Source: Victivallales bacterium (GTDB lineage Bacteria > Verrucomicrobiota > Lentisphaeria > Victivallales > UBA1829). From it: a stretch of DNA of 64,000 bases. Under the pieces are notes generated by a model. The model searched no databases and was not told the DNA's origin. It saw only the letters and a program-made list of their open reading frames with translations. Location: contig JAEEQN010000004.1 of NCBI GenBank assembly GCA_016285345.1, positions 39,858-103,857 of the forward strand, read 5' to 3'. The position numbers and the translations under genes are program-made. Shown in pieces: positions 1 to 8,507 of the stretch; the stretch's first letter is position 1; every line of letters starts with the position of its first letter.

Positions 1-522
1 GATCTTGGCGGCCTTTTCGCGGAAGCCGGCCAGACGGGTGAGGATCAGTTCGAGCTTACCGGCGGCCTCGCCGGCGCGGATCATGTTCAGATAGAGTTTG
101 TCGAACGATTTCGGGTGCTGTGCGAGGGCTTCGGAGAAGGTCGAGCCGCCTTCGACGGAGTAGGCGACCTTGCCGAGAATGGTTTTGACGGCCGGGTTTT
201 TCGCCTGTCTCTCGAGCGTCTTGAGCGAGCGGATCAGCGGGAGGCCGGCGTCGAGCAGGATGGCGAGCTGACGGGTGAAGACGGTCAGGTCCTTGCCCTT
301 CATGACCGTGGGGCCGAGGTTGATGTTCAGTCCTTTCGCCGCGGACGGGCCTTTGGCCTTTTCCTTCTTGGCCTTGGCCGCCTTTGCGAGCGGCTTGATG
401 GAGGTGGGGAACATCCCCTGCTCCTTCAGGAACGATGCGACGGCTTCTTCGCTTGCGGCTTCGTGCTGTCCCTTCTGTTCCTTACCGGATGCGTCCATCG
501 CGGTGTATTGGAAGATCGGCAT
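1..522 (-). CDS. pilC: PilC/GspF-type inner-membrane platform protein, N-terminal part (cut by window edge)
   Basis: On the minus strand the product starts MPIFQYTAMDASGKEQKGQ, the usual opening of PilC/GspF proteins, which form the polytopic inner-membrane platform on which pilus and pseudopilus motor ATPases act. The 174 visible residues contain the start of the first T2SSF domain (TVMKGKDLTVFTRQLAILLD, then a LNMIRAGEAAGKLELIL segment). A Lys/Ala-rich linker (LAKAAKAKKEKAKG) separates the two parts. The frame runs open off the left end of the window, so at least half of a normal protein of about 400 residues is missing here only because of the window edge. It follows pilT by 43 bp and is the fourth gene of the motor operon. 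The start was chosen because nothing upstream in frame fits and the N-terminus matches the family. Confidence 0.9.
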   Translation of the reverse strand, partial: MPIFQYTAMDASGKEQKGQHEAASEEAVASFLKEQGMFPTSIKPLAKAAKAKKEKAKGPSAAKGLNINLGPTVMKGKDLTVFTRQLAILLDAGLPLIRSLKTLERQAKNPAVKTILGKVAYSVEGGSTFSEALAQHPKSFDKLYLNMIRAGEAAGKLELILTRLAGFREKAAKI

Positions 523-565
523 TTTATGAACTCCAGGTTATGTGAATGATAAAAGAGAATCCGGA

Positions 566-1633
566 TCAGATGTTTGTGCCCGCGAGGGTCTGGACGATGC
601 CTTCGGGGTCCTGCGCCTTCGTAATGACTTCGCCGTAGGAGACCATGCCCTTCTTGTAGAGGTCGACGAGGTGGGAGTCGAGGGTGTTCATGCCGTACTT
701 CGCGCCGGTCTGGATGTCCGACGTGATGCGGAAGGTCTTGCCGTCGCGGATCAGCGCCTGAATGGAGGGCGTGGTGATCATGATCTCGAACGCGGCGACG
801 CGTCCGGGCTTGTCGATGCGCGGCAGGAGCACCTGGGAGATGACGCCGACGAGACCGGCGGCGAGCTGGGTGCGGATCTGCGGCTGCTGGTTGGTCGGGA
901 AGGCGTCGACGATACGGTCGACGGTCGGGGCCGCGCCGGTGGTGTGCAGGGTGCCGAAGACCAGGTGTCCGGTTTCGGCGGCGGTGACGGCTGCTTCGAT
1001 GGTGACCAGGTCGCGCAATTCGCCGACGAGGATGATGTCGGGGTCCTGGCGGAGGGCGCGGCGGAGGGCTTCGGAGAAGCTCGGGACGTCCGCGCCGACT
1101 TCACGCTGGATCACCACGCTCTTCTTGTGGTGGTGGTAGAATTCGATGGGGTCCTCGACCGTGATGATGTGCACGGCGCGCTCCTCGTTGATGACGTTGA
1201 TCATCGAGGCGAGCGTGGTGGACTTGCCGGAACCGGTCGGGCCGGTCACGAGGATCATGCCGCGGGGACGGTAGAGCAGGTCCTTGATGCTCGGGGGGAG
1301 GCCGATCTTGTCGAGCGGCATCATCTCGTTCGGGATCTGGCGCAGCACGGCGCCGATGCAGCCTTTCTGTTTGAACGCGCTGACGCGGAAACGCGCGCGG
1401 TCGCCGAACGCGAAACCGAAGTCGGAACCGCCGTCCTCGGCGAGCTGCTGGAGGTGGCGCGGGGAGGCGATCGATTTGACCAGCGCTTCCGTATCCTCCG
1501 GCGTAAGCACCGGGAGGTCGAGCTGGGTCATTTCACCGTGGAGGCGGATCACGGGCGCGACGCCGACTTCGAGGTGCAGGTCGCTGCATCCTTCGGTGAC
1601 GACGAGATCCAGTAATTCATCCATTTCAACCAT
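566..1633 (-). CDS. pilT: PilT twitching-motility retraction ATPase
   Basis: The 355-residue product is a secretion ATPase of the PilT type, which powers disassembly of the type IV pilus at the cytoplasmic face of the inner membrane. Visible motifs are the N-terminal SDLHLEVG segment, Walker [10 protein letters not shown], the Asp box ITVEDPIEF, Walker B-like [12 protein letters not shown] and the His box [12 protein letters not shown]. The C-terminus lacks the tetra-cysteine zinc motif of PilB, which together with the short length separates it from the two upstream paralogues. It lies 21 bp after the first and 43 bp before pilC, so it is co-transcribed with them. The length matches canonical PilT (about 345-370 residues). 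A PilU role cannot be excluded, but this is the only PilT-like gene in view. Confidence 0.95.
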   Translation of the reverse strand: MVEMDELLDLVVTEGCSDLHLEVGVAPVIRLHGEMTQLDLPVLTPEDTEALVKSIASPRHLQQLAEDGGSDFGFAFGDRARFRVSAFKQKGCIGAVLRQIPNEMMPLDKIGLPPSIKDLLYRPRGMILVTGPTGSGKSTTLASMINVINEERAVHIITVEDPIEFYHHHKKSVVIQREVGADVPSFSEALRRALRQDPDIILVGELRDLVTIEAAVTAAETGHLVFGTLHTTGAAPTVDRIVDAFPTNQQPQIRTQLAAGLVGVISQVLLPRIDKPGRVAAFEIMITTPSIQALIRDGKTFRITSDIQTGAKYGMNTLDSHLVDLYKKGMVSYGEVITKAQDPEGIVQTLAGTNI

Positions 1634-1654
1634 GTTGAGGGCTCTTTATGTTGA

Positions 1655-3334
1655 TTACGTGTATTTGAGAACTTCTTCCATCGTGGTCTCGCCGTTCAGG
1701 ATGGCGCGGATGCCGTCCTCGCGCATGGTGGTCATGCCGAGTTCGCGCGCTTTATCGCGGATGACGACGGCGGGCGCGGAGTCCAGGATCAGCGAGGATA
1801 TCTTGCTGCTCATGCACAGCAGTTCGGTAATGGCTTTTCGTCCCTTGTACCCGGTATTGTTGCAGGTGGGGCAACCCTTGCCGTAGTAGAACTTGTTTTC
1901 ACCGATGTCCTTCCGCTGAAGCCCGAGGAGCTTCAGGTCGTCGTCTGTGGGGACGAATGCCGTGCGGCAGTGCGGACAGATGCGGCGGAGGAGCCGCTGG
2001 CCGAGAATGGCGATCAGCGAGGCCGTGATAAGGAAGGGCTGGACGCCCATATCGATCAGACGGGTCACGGCGCCGGCGGCGTCGTTGGTGTGGAGCGTGG
2101 TGAACACGAGGTGTCCCGTAAGGGACGCCTGGACGGCCATTTCGGCGGTCTCGATATCGCGCGTTTCACCGAGCATGATGATGTCGGGGTCCTGACGGAG
2201 GAAGGCGCGGAGGGCTCGTCCGAACGTCATGCCGATCGCGTCGTTGATCGGGAGCTGCACGATGCCTTCGAGGTCGTATTCCACAGGGTCTTCGGCCGTG
2301 AGGATCTTGTCTTCCACCTTGTTGATTTCCTTCAGGGCGGAGTACAGCGTGGTCGTTTTGCCGGAGCCGGTCGGGCCGGTGATGATGAAGATGCCGTTCG
2401 GCATGGCGATGATCTCGCGGATTTTCTTGAGCGTGTCTTCATTGATGCCGAGGACGTCGAGGTCGAGGTTGACGACGGAGCGGTCGAGAACGCGGAGCAC
2501 CACGGATTCGCCGTGGGAGGTCGGGAGCGTGGACACACGGAGGTCGATGGGGCGGCCGGCGATCTTGAGCTGGATACGGCCGTCCTGAGGCTTGCGGCGC
2601 TCGGAGATGTTCAGGCCGGAGAGGATCTTCACGCGGCTGATGACCGGGATTGCGAGGCTGCGCGGCGGCGGGGACATCTCGTAAAGCGCGCCGTCGATAC
2701 GGTAGCGGATCTTGAATTCGTGTTCGAACGGCTCGAAGTGGATGTCCGACGCCTTGTCGCGGATGGCCTGGTAGAGCACGGCGTCCACGAACTTGATGAT
2801 CGGGGCCTTGTTCGCGTCTTCCTCGGCGTTGGCGTAGGCGTAGTCGGAACCTTCCATGGCGTCCATCTCGGACAGGAGGTCGTTCACGCTGTTGATGTCG
2901 ACGGGATAATACTTGTCGATGAACTTGTCGATCTGCTTCTCTTCGGCGAGGACGATCATCACGTCCTTGCCCAGCACGAAGCGCATTTCGTCCGCGATCT
3001 GGTAGTTCAGCGGATTGCGGACGGCGAGCGTCACGGTGGATTCGTCCGCGTCGATCGGGACGACGCCGAGCATGCGGACATTGTCCGCGTCGATGAGGTC
3101 GATGACTTCTTTCGGGACCTCCATCATGGAGAGGTCGACGACGGTCGTGCCGAGGCTTTCCGCGATGTAGTTGAGGATTTCGTTTTCGGTCAGGATCTGG
3201 AAGTCGATCAGGATCTGCTGAAGCGGTTTCCCCGTGCGTTCGAATTCCTCTTCGGCTTCCTTCATGTTCTGGGCGGAACACGCGTTGGCGTTCAGGAGGA
3301 TGTCTTTCAGTGTTTGATTTTCGGAGTCAAGCAT
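1655..3334 (-). CDS. PilB/GspE-family assembly ATPase (paralogue 1)
   Basis: A 559-residue hexameric assembly ATPase for type IV pili or type II secretion. An N-terminal T2SSE_N/MshEN-like region (about 1-150) precedes the ATPase core: ASDIHFEPFEHEFKIRYRIDG, Walker A GPTGSGKTTTLY near residue 318, LTAEDPVEYDLEGIVQL, Walker B DPDIIMLGETRD and His box TGHLVFTTLHTND. Two CxxC pairs (CPHC and CPTC) form the zinc-binding element typical of PilB/GspE and absent from PilT. It is placed 27 bp after a second full-length PilB-like gene, so two assembly ATPases are made from one transcript. Which of them serves pili and which a secretion system cannot be told from sequence alone. Confidence 0.9.
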   Translation of the reverse strand: MLDSENQTLKDILLNANACSAQNMKEAEEEFERTGKPLQQILIDFQILTENEILNYIAESLGTTVVDLSMMEVPKEVIDLIDADNVRMLGVVPIDADESTVTLAVRNPLNYQIADEMRFVLGKDVMIVLAEEKQIDKFIDKYYPVDINSVNDLLSEMDAMEGSDYAYANAEEDANKAPIIKFVDAVLYQAIRDKASDIHFEPFEHEFKIRYRIDGALYEMSPPPRSLAIPVISRVKILSGLNISERRKPQDGRIQLKIAGRPIDLRVSTLPTSHGESVVLRVLDRSVVNLDLDVLGINEDTLKKIREIIAMPNGIFIITGPTGSGKTTTLYSALKEINKVEDKILTAEDPVEYDLEGIVQLPINDAIGMTFGRALRAFLRQDPDIIMLGETRDIETAEMAVQASLTGHLVFTTLHTNDAAGAVTRLIDMGVQPFLITASLIAILGQRLLRRICPHCRTAFVPTDDDLKLLGLQRKDIGENKFYYGKGCPTCNNTGYKGRKAITELLCMSSKISSLILDSAPAVVIRDKARELGMTTMREDGIRAILNGETTMEEVLKYT

Positions 3335-3361
3335 GATATAAGATCCGTGTGGTTGATTGCG

Positions 3362-5089
3362 TTATTCTTCGTCGCCGACGGTGACCGCGAGGACTTCGGA
3401 GACCGTGGTGGTTCCGGCGGCGGCCTTGCGGAGGCCGTCTTCGCGCAGGGTTCTCATACCGCTCTGGCGTGCCGCGGCGCGGAGTTTGTCGGAGCTTTCC
3501 TTGTTGTAGATGAGGTACTGCATGTCTTCGGTGATGAGGAAGATCTCGTAGATTCCCATACGTCCCTTGTACCCGGTGCCGCCGCAGGCGGGGCAGCCGC
3601 GTCCGTGGACGAGGTTCGCGGAGTCGAGGTAGTCCTTGTCGAGGTTAAGGAGGCGGATTTCGTCCGGGGACGGCTTGTAGGGCTCCATGCAGTTCTTGCA
3701 GACGCGGCGGACGAGTCGCTGCGCCATGATGGCGCGGACGGAGGACGCCACGAGGAAGGGCTTCACGCCCATATCGATCAGACGTGTCACGGAACTGGGT
3801 GCGTCGTTGGTGTGCAGGGTGCTGAACACCAAGTGACCGGTGAGCGACGCGTTGATGGCGATGTCGGCGGTTTCCAGGTCGCGGATTTCACCGACCATGA
3901 TGATGTTGGGCGCCTGACGGAGCATGGCTCGAAGCGCGTTCGAGAAGGTCATCTGCACGATCGGGTTCACCTGGACCTGGTTGATGCCGCTGAGCTGGTA
4001 TTCGACAGGGTCTTCCACCGTGATGATCTTGCGGTTCGGCTTGTTGATGGTGTTCAGAAATGCGTAAAGGCTGGTGGTCTTGCCGGAACCGGTCGGGCCG
4101 GTGACGAGGAAGATGCCGTCAGGCATGGAGATGATGCGGTCGATCTTTTCCTGGTCGTCGGTGTAGAAGCCGAGTTTCGGAATGTCGAGCTGGATGCTGG
4201 ACTTGTCGAGGATACGCATGACGATGGATTCGCCGTGCGTGGTGGGGATGGTGGACACACGGAGGTCGAGCCCGACGCCGGAGACTTCGATCTGGATACG
4301 TCCGTCCTGCGGCACGCGCTTCTCGGAGATGTCCATCTTGGACATGATCTTGATGCGGCTGATGATGTTTGTCTGGAGGTACTTCGGCGGGCTTTCCATT
4401 TCGCGGAGCGCGCCGTCGATGCGGTAGCGGATGCGGAATTTCTTTTCCATCGGCTCCAGGTGAATATCGGATGCTCGGAGCTTGAACGCATTGTAGATGA
4501 GCAGGGAGACGAGCTTGATGATCGGAGCGTCGTCCTCGGGATTGCTGTTCGCTGCCTTCGCCGCCTCCTTCGCGGCTTCGTCCTCGTCCGTCTGCACGAC
4601 TTCGAGCTTGGACGTGTCGACGCTGCCGACGTAGGAATCCACGGTGCCTTCGAGTCCGCCGTAACTGGCTTCAAGAATTTTCTGGATCTGCTTCGCGGGG
4701 GCGATGACGGCCTCCACGTCGCGTTTCAGCAGGAAGCGGAGCGAGTCGACGGTCTCCATGTCGGTCGGATCGGACATGGCGATGGTGAGGATGTCGTCAT
4801 GCAGCATGACGGGGACGACCTGATACTGCCTGGCGGTTTCCGCCGGGAGCTCCGCGATCACTTCGTCGGGGATGACGAAGGCGGACAGATCAATGGTTTC
4901 AAGCCCGTACTGCTGGGCGAGCATGTTGATGATTTCCTGTTCGTCGACGTAGCGCAGGACCTTCAGCGCGTCAAGGATATCGAGTTCGCCGTCGGAGTCG
5001 GCGACTTTTTTCCAGCCTTCGTCGACCTGCTCTTTGGTCACGAATCCGTTTTCCTGAAGCAGCTCCAATACATAATCACTGTCAAGCAC
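3362..5089 (-). CDS. PilB/GspE-family assembly ATPase (paralogue 2)
   Basis: First gene of the motor operon, 575 residues from a GTG start. The ORF track extends 18 residues further to an ATG, but an ACGAGG ribosome-binding site lies 7 bp before the GTG (VLDSDYVLELLQENGF), matching the start of paralogue 1 (MLDSENQTLKDILL). Motifs: ASDIHLEPMEKKFRIRYRID, Walker A GPTGSGKTTSLY, ITVEDPVEYQLSGINQVQ, Walker B-like APNIIMVGEIRD (Ala-Pro where paralogue 1 has Asp-Pro), His box TGHLVFSTLHTND, zinc pairs CKNC and CPAC. An acidic linker (DEDEAAKEAAKAANSNPEDD) separates the N-domain from the core. The NPIVQMTFSNALRAMLRQAP segment resembles GspE of pseudopilus systems common in Lentisphaerota and related phyla. 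Confidence 0.9.
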   Translation of the reverse strand: MLDSDYVLELLQENGFVTKEQVDEGWKKVADSDGELDILDALKVLRYVDEQEIINMLAQQYGLETIDLSAFVIPDEVIAELPAETARQYQVVPVMLHDDILTIAMSDPTDMETVDSLRFLLKRDVEAVIAPAKQIQKILEASYGGLEGTVDSYVGSVDTSKLEVVQTDEDEAAKEAAKAANSNPEDDAPIIKLVSLLIYNAFKLRASDIHLEPMEKKFRIRYRIDGALREMESPPKYLQTNIISRIKIMSKMDISEKRVPQDGRIQIEVSGVGLDLRVSTIPTTHGESIVMRILDKSSIQLDIPKLGFYTDDQEKIDRIISMPDGIFLVTGPTGSGKTTSLYAFLNTINKPNRKIITVEDPVEYQLSGINQVQVNPIVQMTFSNALRAMLRQAPNIIMVGEIRDLETADIAINASLTGHLVFSTLHTNDAPSSVTRLIDMGVKPFLVASSVRAIMAQRLVRRVCKNCMEPYKPSPDEIRLLNLDKDYLDSANLVHGRGCPACGGTGYKGRMGIYEIFLITEDMQYLIYNKESSDKLRAAARQSGMRTLREDGLRKAAAGTTTVSEVLAVTVGDEE

Positions 5090-5131
5090 GTTTAAACCTC
5101 GTTTGGTGGGTAGAAAAATAAATATCGCTAA

Positions 5132-5160
5132 AAAATACGGCATGATTGCCGATTTTTCAA
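5132..5160 (-). promoter_or_regulatory. predicted sigma70 promoter of the pilus-motor operon
   Basis: Read on the minus strand: TTGAAA, 17 bp, TATTTT, with AATCGG directly after the -35. It ends about 43 bp before the GTG of the first ATPase gene and shares the composite pattern seen at several other promoters in this window. Confidence 0.5.
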
Positions 5161-5221
5161 GTCGAAAAGTGCGTTTTTCCAGATTTATTGAAGAAAAAAC
5201 GGTTTTTTCCGCTATTTGCTC

Positions 5222-5250
5222 TTTAAAATCGGCATTCGGCGTGGTATATT
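5222..5250 (+). promoter_or_regulatory. predicted promoter of the metallophosphoesterase operon
   Basis: TTTAAA, 17 bp, TATATT with CGTGG immediately upstream of the -10. It lies 47 bp before the ATG of the metallophosphoesterase. The -35 is weak but the GTGG-TATATT end matches other promoters here. Confidence 0.45.
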
Positions 5251-5297
5251 CAATGAAATGTTTTTTGTATTCTCAAACCATCCAAGGCTGACATCCG

Positions 5298-6110
5298 ATG
5301 AAATATGCGATCCTGAGCGACATCCACGCGAACCTCGAAGCGCTGGAGACCGTGCTTGCCCGCTGCCGCGAACTCGCGGTGGACTCCTATCTCTCCCTCG
5401 GCGACATCGTCGGCTACAACGCCAATCCGCACGAATGCCTGGAGATCATGCGGTCTCTGCCCGTCGCGGCGTTCGTCAAGGGCAACCACGATGAATATGC
5501 ATCGAACGGCGACACCGTCATGGCGGGATTCAATCCCCATGCGAAAAGCGCGGTCCTGTGGACGCAGAACATGCTGAACGAGGAGGAACTTGCTTTCCTT
5601 GCCGGACTGCCGTACAAGATGCAGGTGCGCGGGACGCCTTTCACCGCGGTTCACGCGTCGCTGGACAGCCCCTCGGAATGGGGTTATATCTTTGATATTC
5701 ATCAGGCGATGGACAATTTCTCCTACCAGTACACGCAGCTCTGCTTCTGCGGACATTCCCACGTGCCGATCGCGTACTGCAAGAAAATGCTCGCGCGGCC
5801 CGGCGAACTTCCCGTCGACGAGCTGAAACTCTGGACGGTCAAACCCGACGAAGAAGGCATGATGTTCCGGTCCGACGAGGCCGACGAGATCGTGCTGCCG
5901 ATCCAGCCCGGATGCAAGTACCTGATCAACGTCGGCAGTGTGGGGCAGCCCCGCAACCGCGATCCGCGCGCGACGTTCGCCGTCTACGATACGGATCAGC
6001 GCACACTTACACGTTACCGTCTGCCGTACGACATCGCCGGGACGCAGGAGAAGATCCGCGCCGCCGGTCTGCCGGAATGCCTCGCCACCCGTCTTGAACA
6101 TGGCATGTGA
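5298..6110 (+). CDS. Calcineurin-like metallophosphoesterase
   Basis: A 270-residue cytoplasmic phosphoesterase of the Metallophos_2 group. The dimetal-site signature is complete: SDIHANLEAL at the N-terminus, GDIVGYNANPHE, GNHDEY, a VHAS histidine and GHSH, followed by LINVGSVGQPRNRDPRATF, which is typical of small bacterial predicted phosphodiesterases related to the YfcE/MJ0936 group. The substrate is not evident from sequence. It is first in a three-gene plus-strand operon with a GT9 glycosyltransferase (51 bp downstream) and an exported protein, so an envelope-related role is possible but only suggested by position. The start is the first ATG after an AAGG site 10 bp upstream. Confidence 0.85.
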   Translation: MKYAILSDIHANLEALETVLARCRELAVDSYLSLGDIVGYNANPHECLEIMRSLPVAAFVKGNHDEYASNGDTVMAGFNPHAKSAVLWTQNMLNEEELAFLAGLPYKMQVRGTPFTAVHASLDSPSEWGYIFDIHQAMDNFSYQYTQLCFCGHSHVPIAYCKKMLARPGELPVDELKLWTVKPDEEGMMFRSDEADEIVLPIQPGCKYLINVGSVGQPRNRDPRATFAVYDTDQRTLTRYRLPYDIAGTQEKIRAAGLPECLATRLEHGM

Positions 6111-6161
6111 CCGCCGGACGGACGCCGTCCGCCGCATGGACCGGAGGAGACGCTGCGCACC

Positions 6162-7205
6162 ATGAAGCGTTATCTGATTGTGAAACCGAGCAGCCTGGGG
6201 GATATCCTGCACGCGATGCCCGCCGTTTCCGCGCTGGCGAAAGCCTGTCCGGACGTTTCCGTCGACTGGGTCGTGAAACCTGCTTTTGCCGATCTGCCGC
6301 CGTATCTCCCGTGCGTCCGCCGCGTGATCCCGTTTCGCGACGGCAGGCTCCGCAAGCCGCTCCAGTTCCTGCCGGAGTTCATACGGCTTTGCTCCGATCT
6401 GCGGCGTGACCCCTACGACGCCGTGATCGATCTGCAGGGGCTGGTCCGGAGCGCCGTCATCGGGCGTCTCACCGGTTGCGAACTCCGGTGCGGTCCGGCG
6501 ACCCCGCGCGAACGCCCCGCGTCAAAGTTCTACACACGATTCCTGAAAGGCCATGAACAGCCCGGTCACGCGGTCGAGATCAACAACGCTCTGATGAAGG
6601 ATTTTCTCGGGCGCGAAGATCTGGATTTCAGTTTGAACCTGCCGGTGAACGAGAAGAGTGCTGCCCGCGTCCGTGATGTCGTGGCCGCCGCGTTCGGCGG
6701 GACCGTGCCGGAACGTTTCGCGGTTGTTGCGCCGGGCGCGCGCTGGGTCACAAAAAAATGGCCTGCCGATTTCTTCTTTGCCGTGATTTCCTCGCTTGCC
6801 CGCCGCGATCCGGGACTGAAATTCCTGCTCGCAGGGACGCGCGATGAAGCGGAGGACGTGAATGAAATCCTGGCGAAAAGCGAAGGGATGCCCGTCGCTT
6901 CGATCTGCGGCCGGACGAGCGTGGGCGAACTGCTGGAGGCGGTGCGTCTGTCGTCCCTGATGATCTGCAACGACAGCGGTCCGATGCACATCGCGGCGGC
7001 GCTCGGCGTACCCGTCGTCGCCATGTTCGGTCCGACGGATCCCGCCCTGACCGGGCCTTATTGCGAAAAAAAATCCGTGTTTATTCCGGAAATCGCTTGC
7101 AATCGCTGTTTTTTGCGCTACTGTAAAGATTCACGATGTCACGCGTCGGTCGACCCGGAAGCGGTCGCCGGGGCGTCTTACAACCTTCTTATGGAAAGGA
7201 GCTGA
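6162..7205 (+). CDS. GT9 glycosyltransferase, heptosyltransferase-like
   Basis: The 347-residue product has the GT9 (WaaC/WaaF/WaaQ) layout: N-terminal Rossmann half opening KRYLIVKPSSLGDILHAMPA and C-terminal nucleotide-sugar half with GARWVTKKWPADFF, CGRTSVGELLEAV and the diagnostic NDSGPMHIAAALGVPVVAMFG. Family members transfer ADP-heptose (or another ADP/UDP sugar) to lipopolysaccharide core on the cytoplasmic side of the inner membrane. LpxD and Skp elsewhere in the window support an LPS-bearing envelope. The C-terminus carries clustered cysteines (CNRCFLRYCKDSRC), common in this family. The stop lies 3 bp before the next start, and its ribosome-binding site (AAGGAG) is inside this gene's last codons. 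Confidence 0.85.
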   Translation: MKRYLIVKPSSLGDILHAMPAVSALAKACPDVSVDWVVKPAFADLPPYLPCVRRVIPFRDGRLRKPLQFLPEFIRLCSDLRRDPYDAVIDLQGLVRSAVIGRLTGCELRCGPATPRERPASKFYTRFLKGHEQPGHAVEINNALMKDFLGREDLDFSLNLPVNEKSAARVRDVVAAAFGGTVPERFAVVAPGARWVTKKWPADFFFAVISSLARRDPGLKFLLAGTRDEAEDVNEILAKSEGMPVASICGRTSVGELLEAVRLSSLMICNDSGPMHIAAALGVPVVAMFGPTDPALTGPYCEKKSVFIPEIACNRCFLRYCKDSRCHASVDPEAVAGASYNLLMERS

Positions 7206-7208
7206 GCC

Positions 7209-8300
7209 ATGTATTTCAGACTGCGTCATTTCCGGGCGGCGGTCCTTGTTCTGTTTTTGGTCCCTCTGTGCGTCCGCGCGCAGGTGGCGATCGTCGTCAA
7301 GCCGGTCCAGATCAACTATCTTCAATATGAATCCGTGTTCGTGCGCGTCGCGATGCGCAACCTCTCCGCGCATCCTCTGGCGTTCGGCGAGAACCTCGGC
7401 CTCAAGGGCAATCTCCAGTTCGAGATACGGCGTTCCGACCGCAACGATCCGTCTTTCATCCGCACCCCGAAGGACGCGCCGCTGCCCGACATGACCGGCG
7501 TGATTCTGCCGCCCGGCGGCGAGAAATCCTACATGTTCAACCTCAGCAAGCACTACGATCTGCGTTCCACCGGACGATATACCGTCAAGGCCGTGCTGCG
7601 CCATCCCCAGATGCCGACCCCGTACCAGTCCAAGGAAGCGCATTTCAACATCGTGCGCGGCAGCGTGATCTGGTCGCGCACGGTGGGCCTGCCGCTGCTC
7701 GACGACAGCCCGGAGGAGGCCACGGTCAACGAGGACGGCACGAAGGAGGAAAAGCACCGCATGATCAAGACGCGCGAATACCGCATCCTGAGCTATTTCA
7801 CCGGCAAGTCCAACATCTACTGCCTCACGCTTGAGGACAAGGACAACCTCTACATGCTCCGGCACATCGGCTACGACCTGGGGCCCGATCTCCGTCCGAA
7901 ATGCGAGATCGACTTCCTCTCCCGCCTCAGCGTCCTGCTGCCCGCCAGCACGAAAGTGTACGCCTACTACCAGTACAATACCGACGGCAACCTCGAAAAC
8001 CGCCAGATCCTGATGAAGACCGACCGTCCGCCCCGCCTTGTGCTCGACAAGGACACCGGCATCGTGAAGGTCGTCGGCGGCCGCGAGGCGCGCAAGGACG
8101 TCGACTACGAGGAGATACAGGACATTCAGTTCCTGGAGGATATGCGCGATCCGAAAAAATCGTCCATTCTGGATGAGCCGCTTGACCGCGACGGGGACCT
8201 CATCCGCGGCCCGGAATCCCTCAATGCGAAGGACGCGGCGGAAAAGGCCTCGGAGAAAAACAAGGATCAGAACCAGAAATCCCTGCTCGAAGGTTTCTGA
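7209..8300 (+). CDS. Secreted protein of unknown function with N-terminal beta-sandwich-like region
   Basis: I do not recognise this 363-residue protein. It has a clear signal peptide (RAAVLVLFLVPLCVRAQ) and then a beta-rich stretch (about residues 25-150: VKPVQINYLQYESVFVRVAM, GVILPPGGEKSYMFNLSKHY) that reads like an Ig-like domain describing effects on a carrier protein. A middle part with many Tyr/Leu residues (REYRILSYFTGKSNIYCLTL) follows, and the C-terminal 60 residues are highly charged (KDAAEKASEKNKDQNQK). Export to the periplasm or cell surface is likely. It is translationally coupled to the GT9 gene (3 bp gap) and is followed by a strong terminator, so it closes this operon. No catalytic motif is visible. 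Confidence 0.75.
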   Translation: MYFRLRHFRAAVLVLFLVPLCVRAQVAIVVKPVQINYLQYESVFVRVAMRNLSAHPLAFGENLGLKGNLQFEIRRSDRNDPSFIRTPKDAPLPDMTGVILPPGGEKSYMFNLSKHYDLRSTGRYTVKAVLRHPQMPTPYQSKEAHFNIVRGSVIWSRTVGLPLLDDSPEEATVNEDGTKEEKHRMIKTREYRILSYFTGKSNIYCLTLEDKDNLYMLRHIGYDLGPDLRPKCEIDFLSRLSVLLPASTKVYAYYQYNTDGNLENRQILMKTDRPPRLVLDKDTGIVKVVGGREARKDVDYEEIQDIQFLEDMRDPKKSSILDEPLDRDGDLIRGPESLNAKDAAEKASEKNKDQNQKSLLEGF

Positions 8301-8326
8301 GCGACTTCCGCTTCAACTGTTCGTAT

Positions 8327-8358
8327 GCGGCATAGGTTTCTGCCTGTGCCGCTTTTTC
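8327..8358 (+). terminator. Rho-independent terminator after the GT9/secreted-protein operon
   Basis: GCGGCATAGG pairs with CCTGTGCCGC (one G-T wobble) around a 6-nt loop, followed directly by TTTTTCTT, 27 bp after the stop codon. Confidence 0.85.
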
Positions 8359-8507
8359 TTGCCTCCGAGTGATTTTGTTCAAAGAAAATATGCATTCGTG
8401 CAAAAAGTATATGGGAAAACGCCCGGAACGTGCTATTGTATGTTCATCAGAAAACCGTATTCTCAAAATCATGCTCCGGCATACGGGGCGAACAACAGGA
8501 GAAAACC

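Noticed and set aside
1970-5095. 1041-residue plus-strand ORF
   Set aside because: It is the antisense shadow of two PilB/GspE genes that have complete motifs on the minus strand; its composition is Asp/Val/Arg-rich as expected for such shadows in GC-rich DNA.
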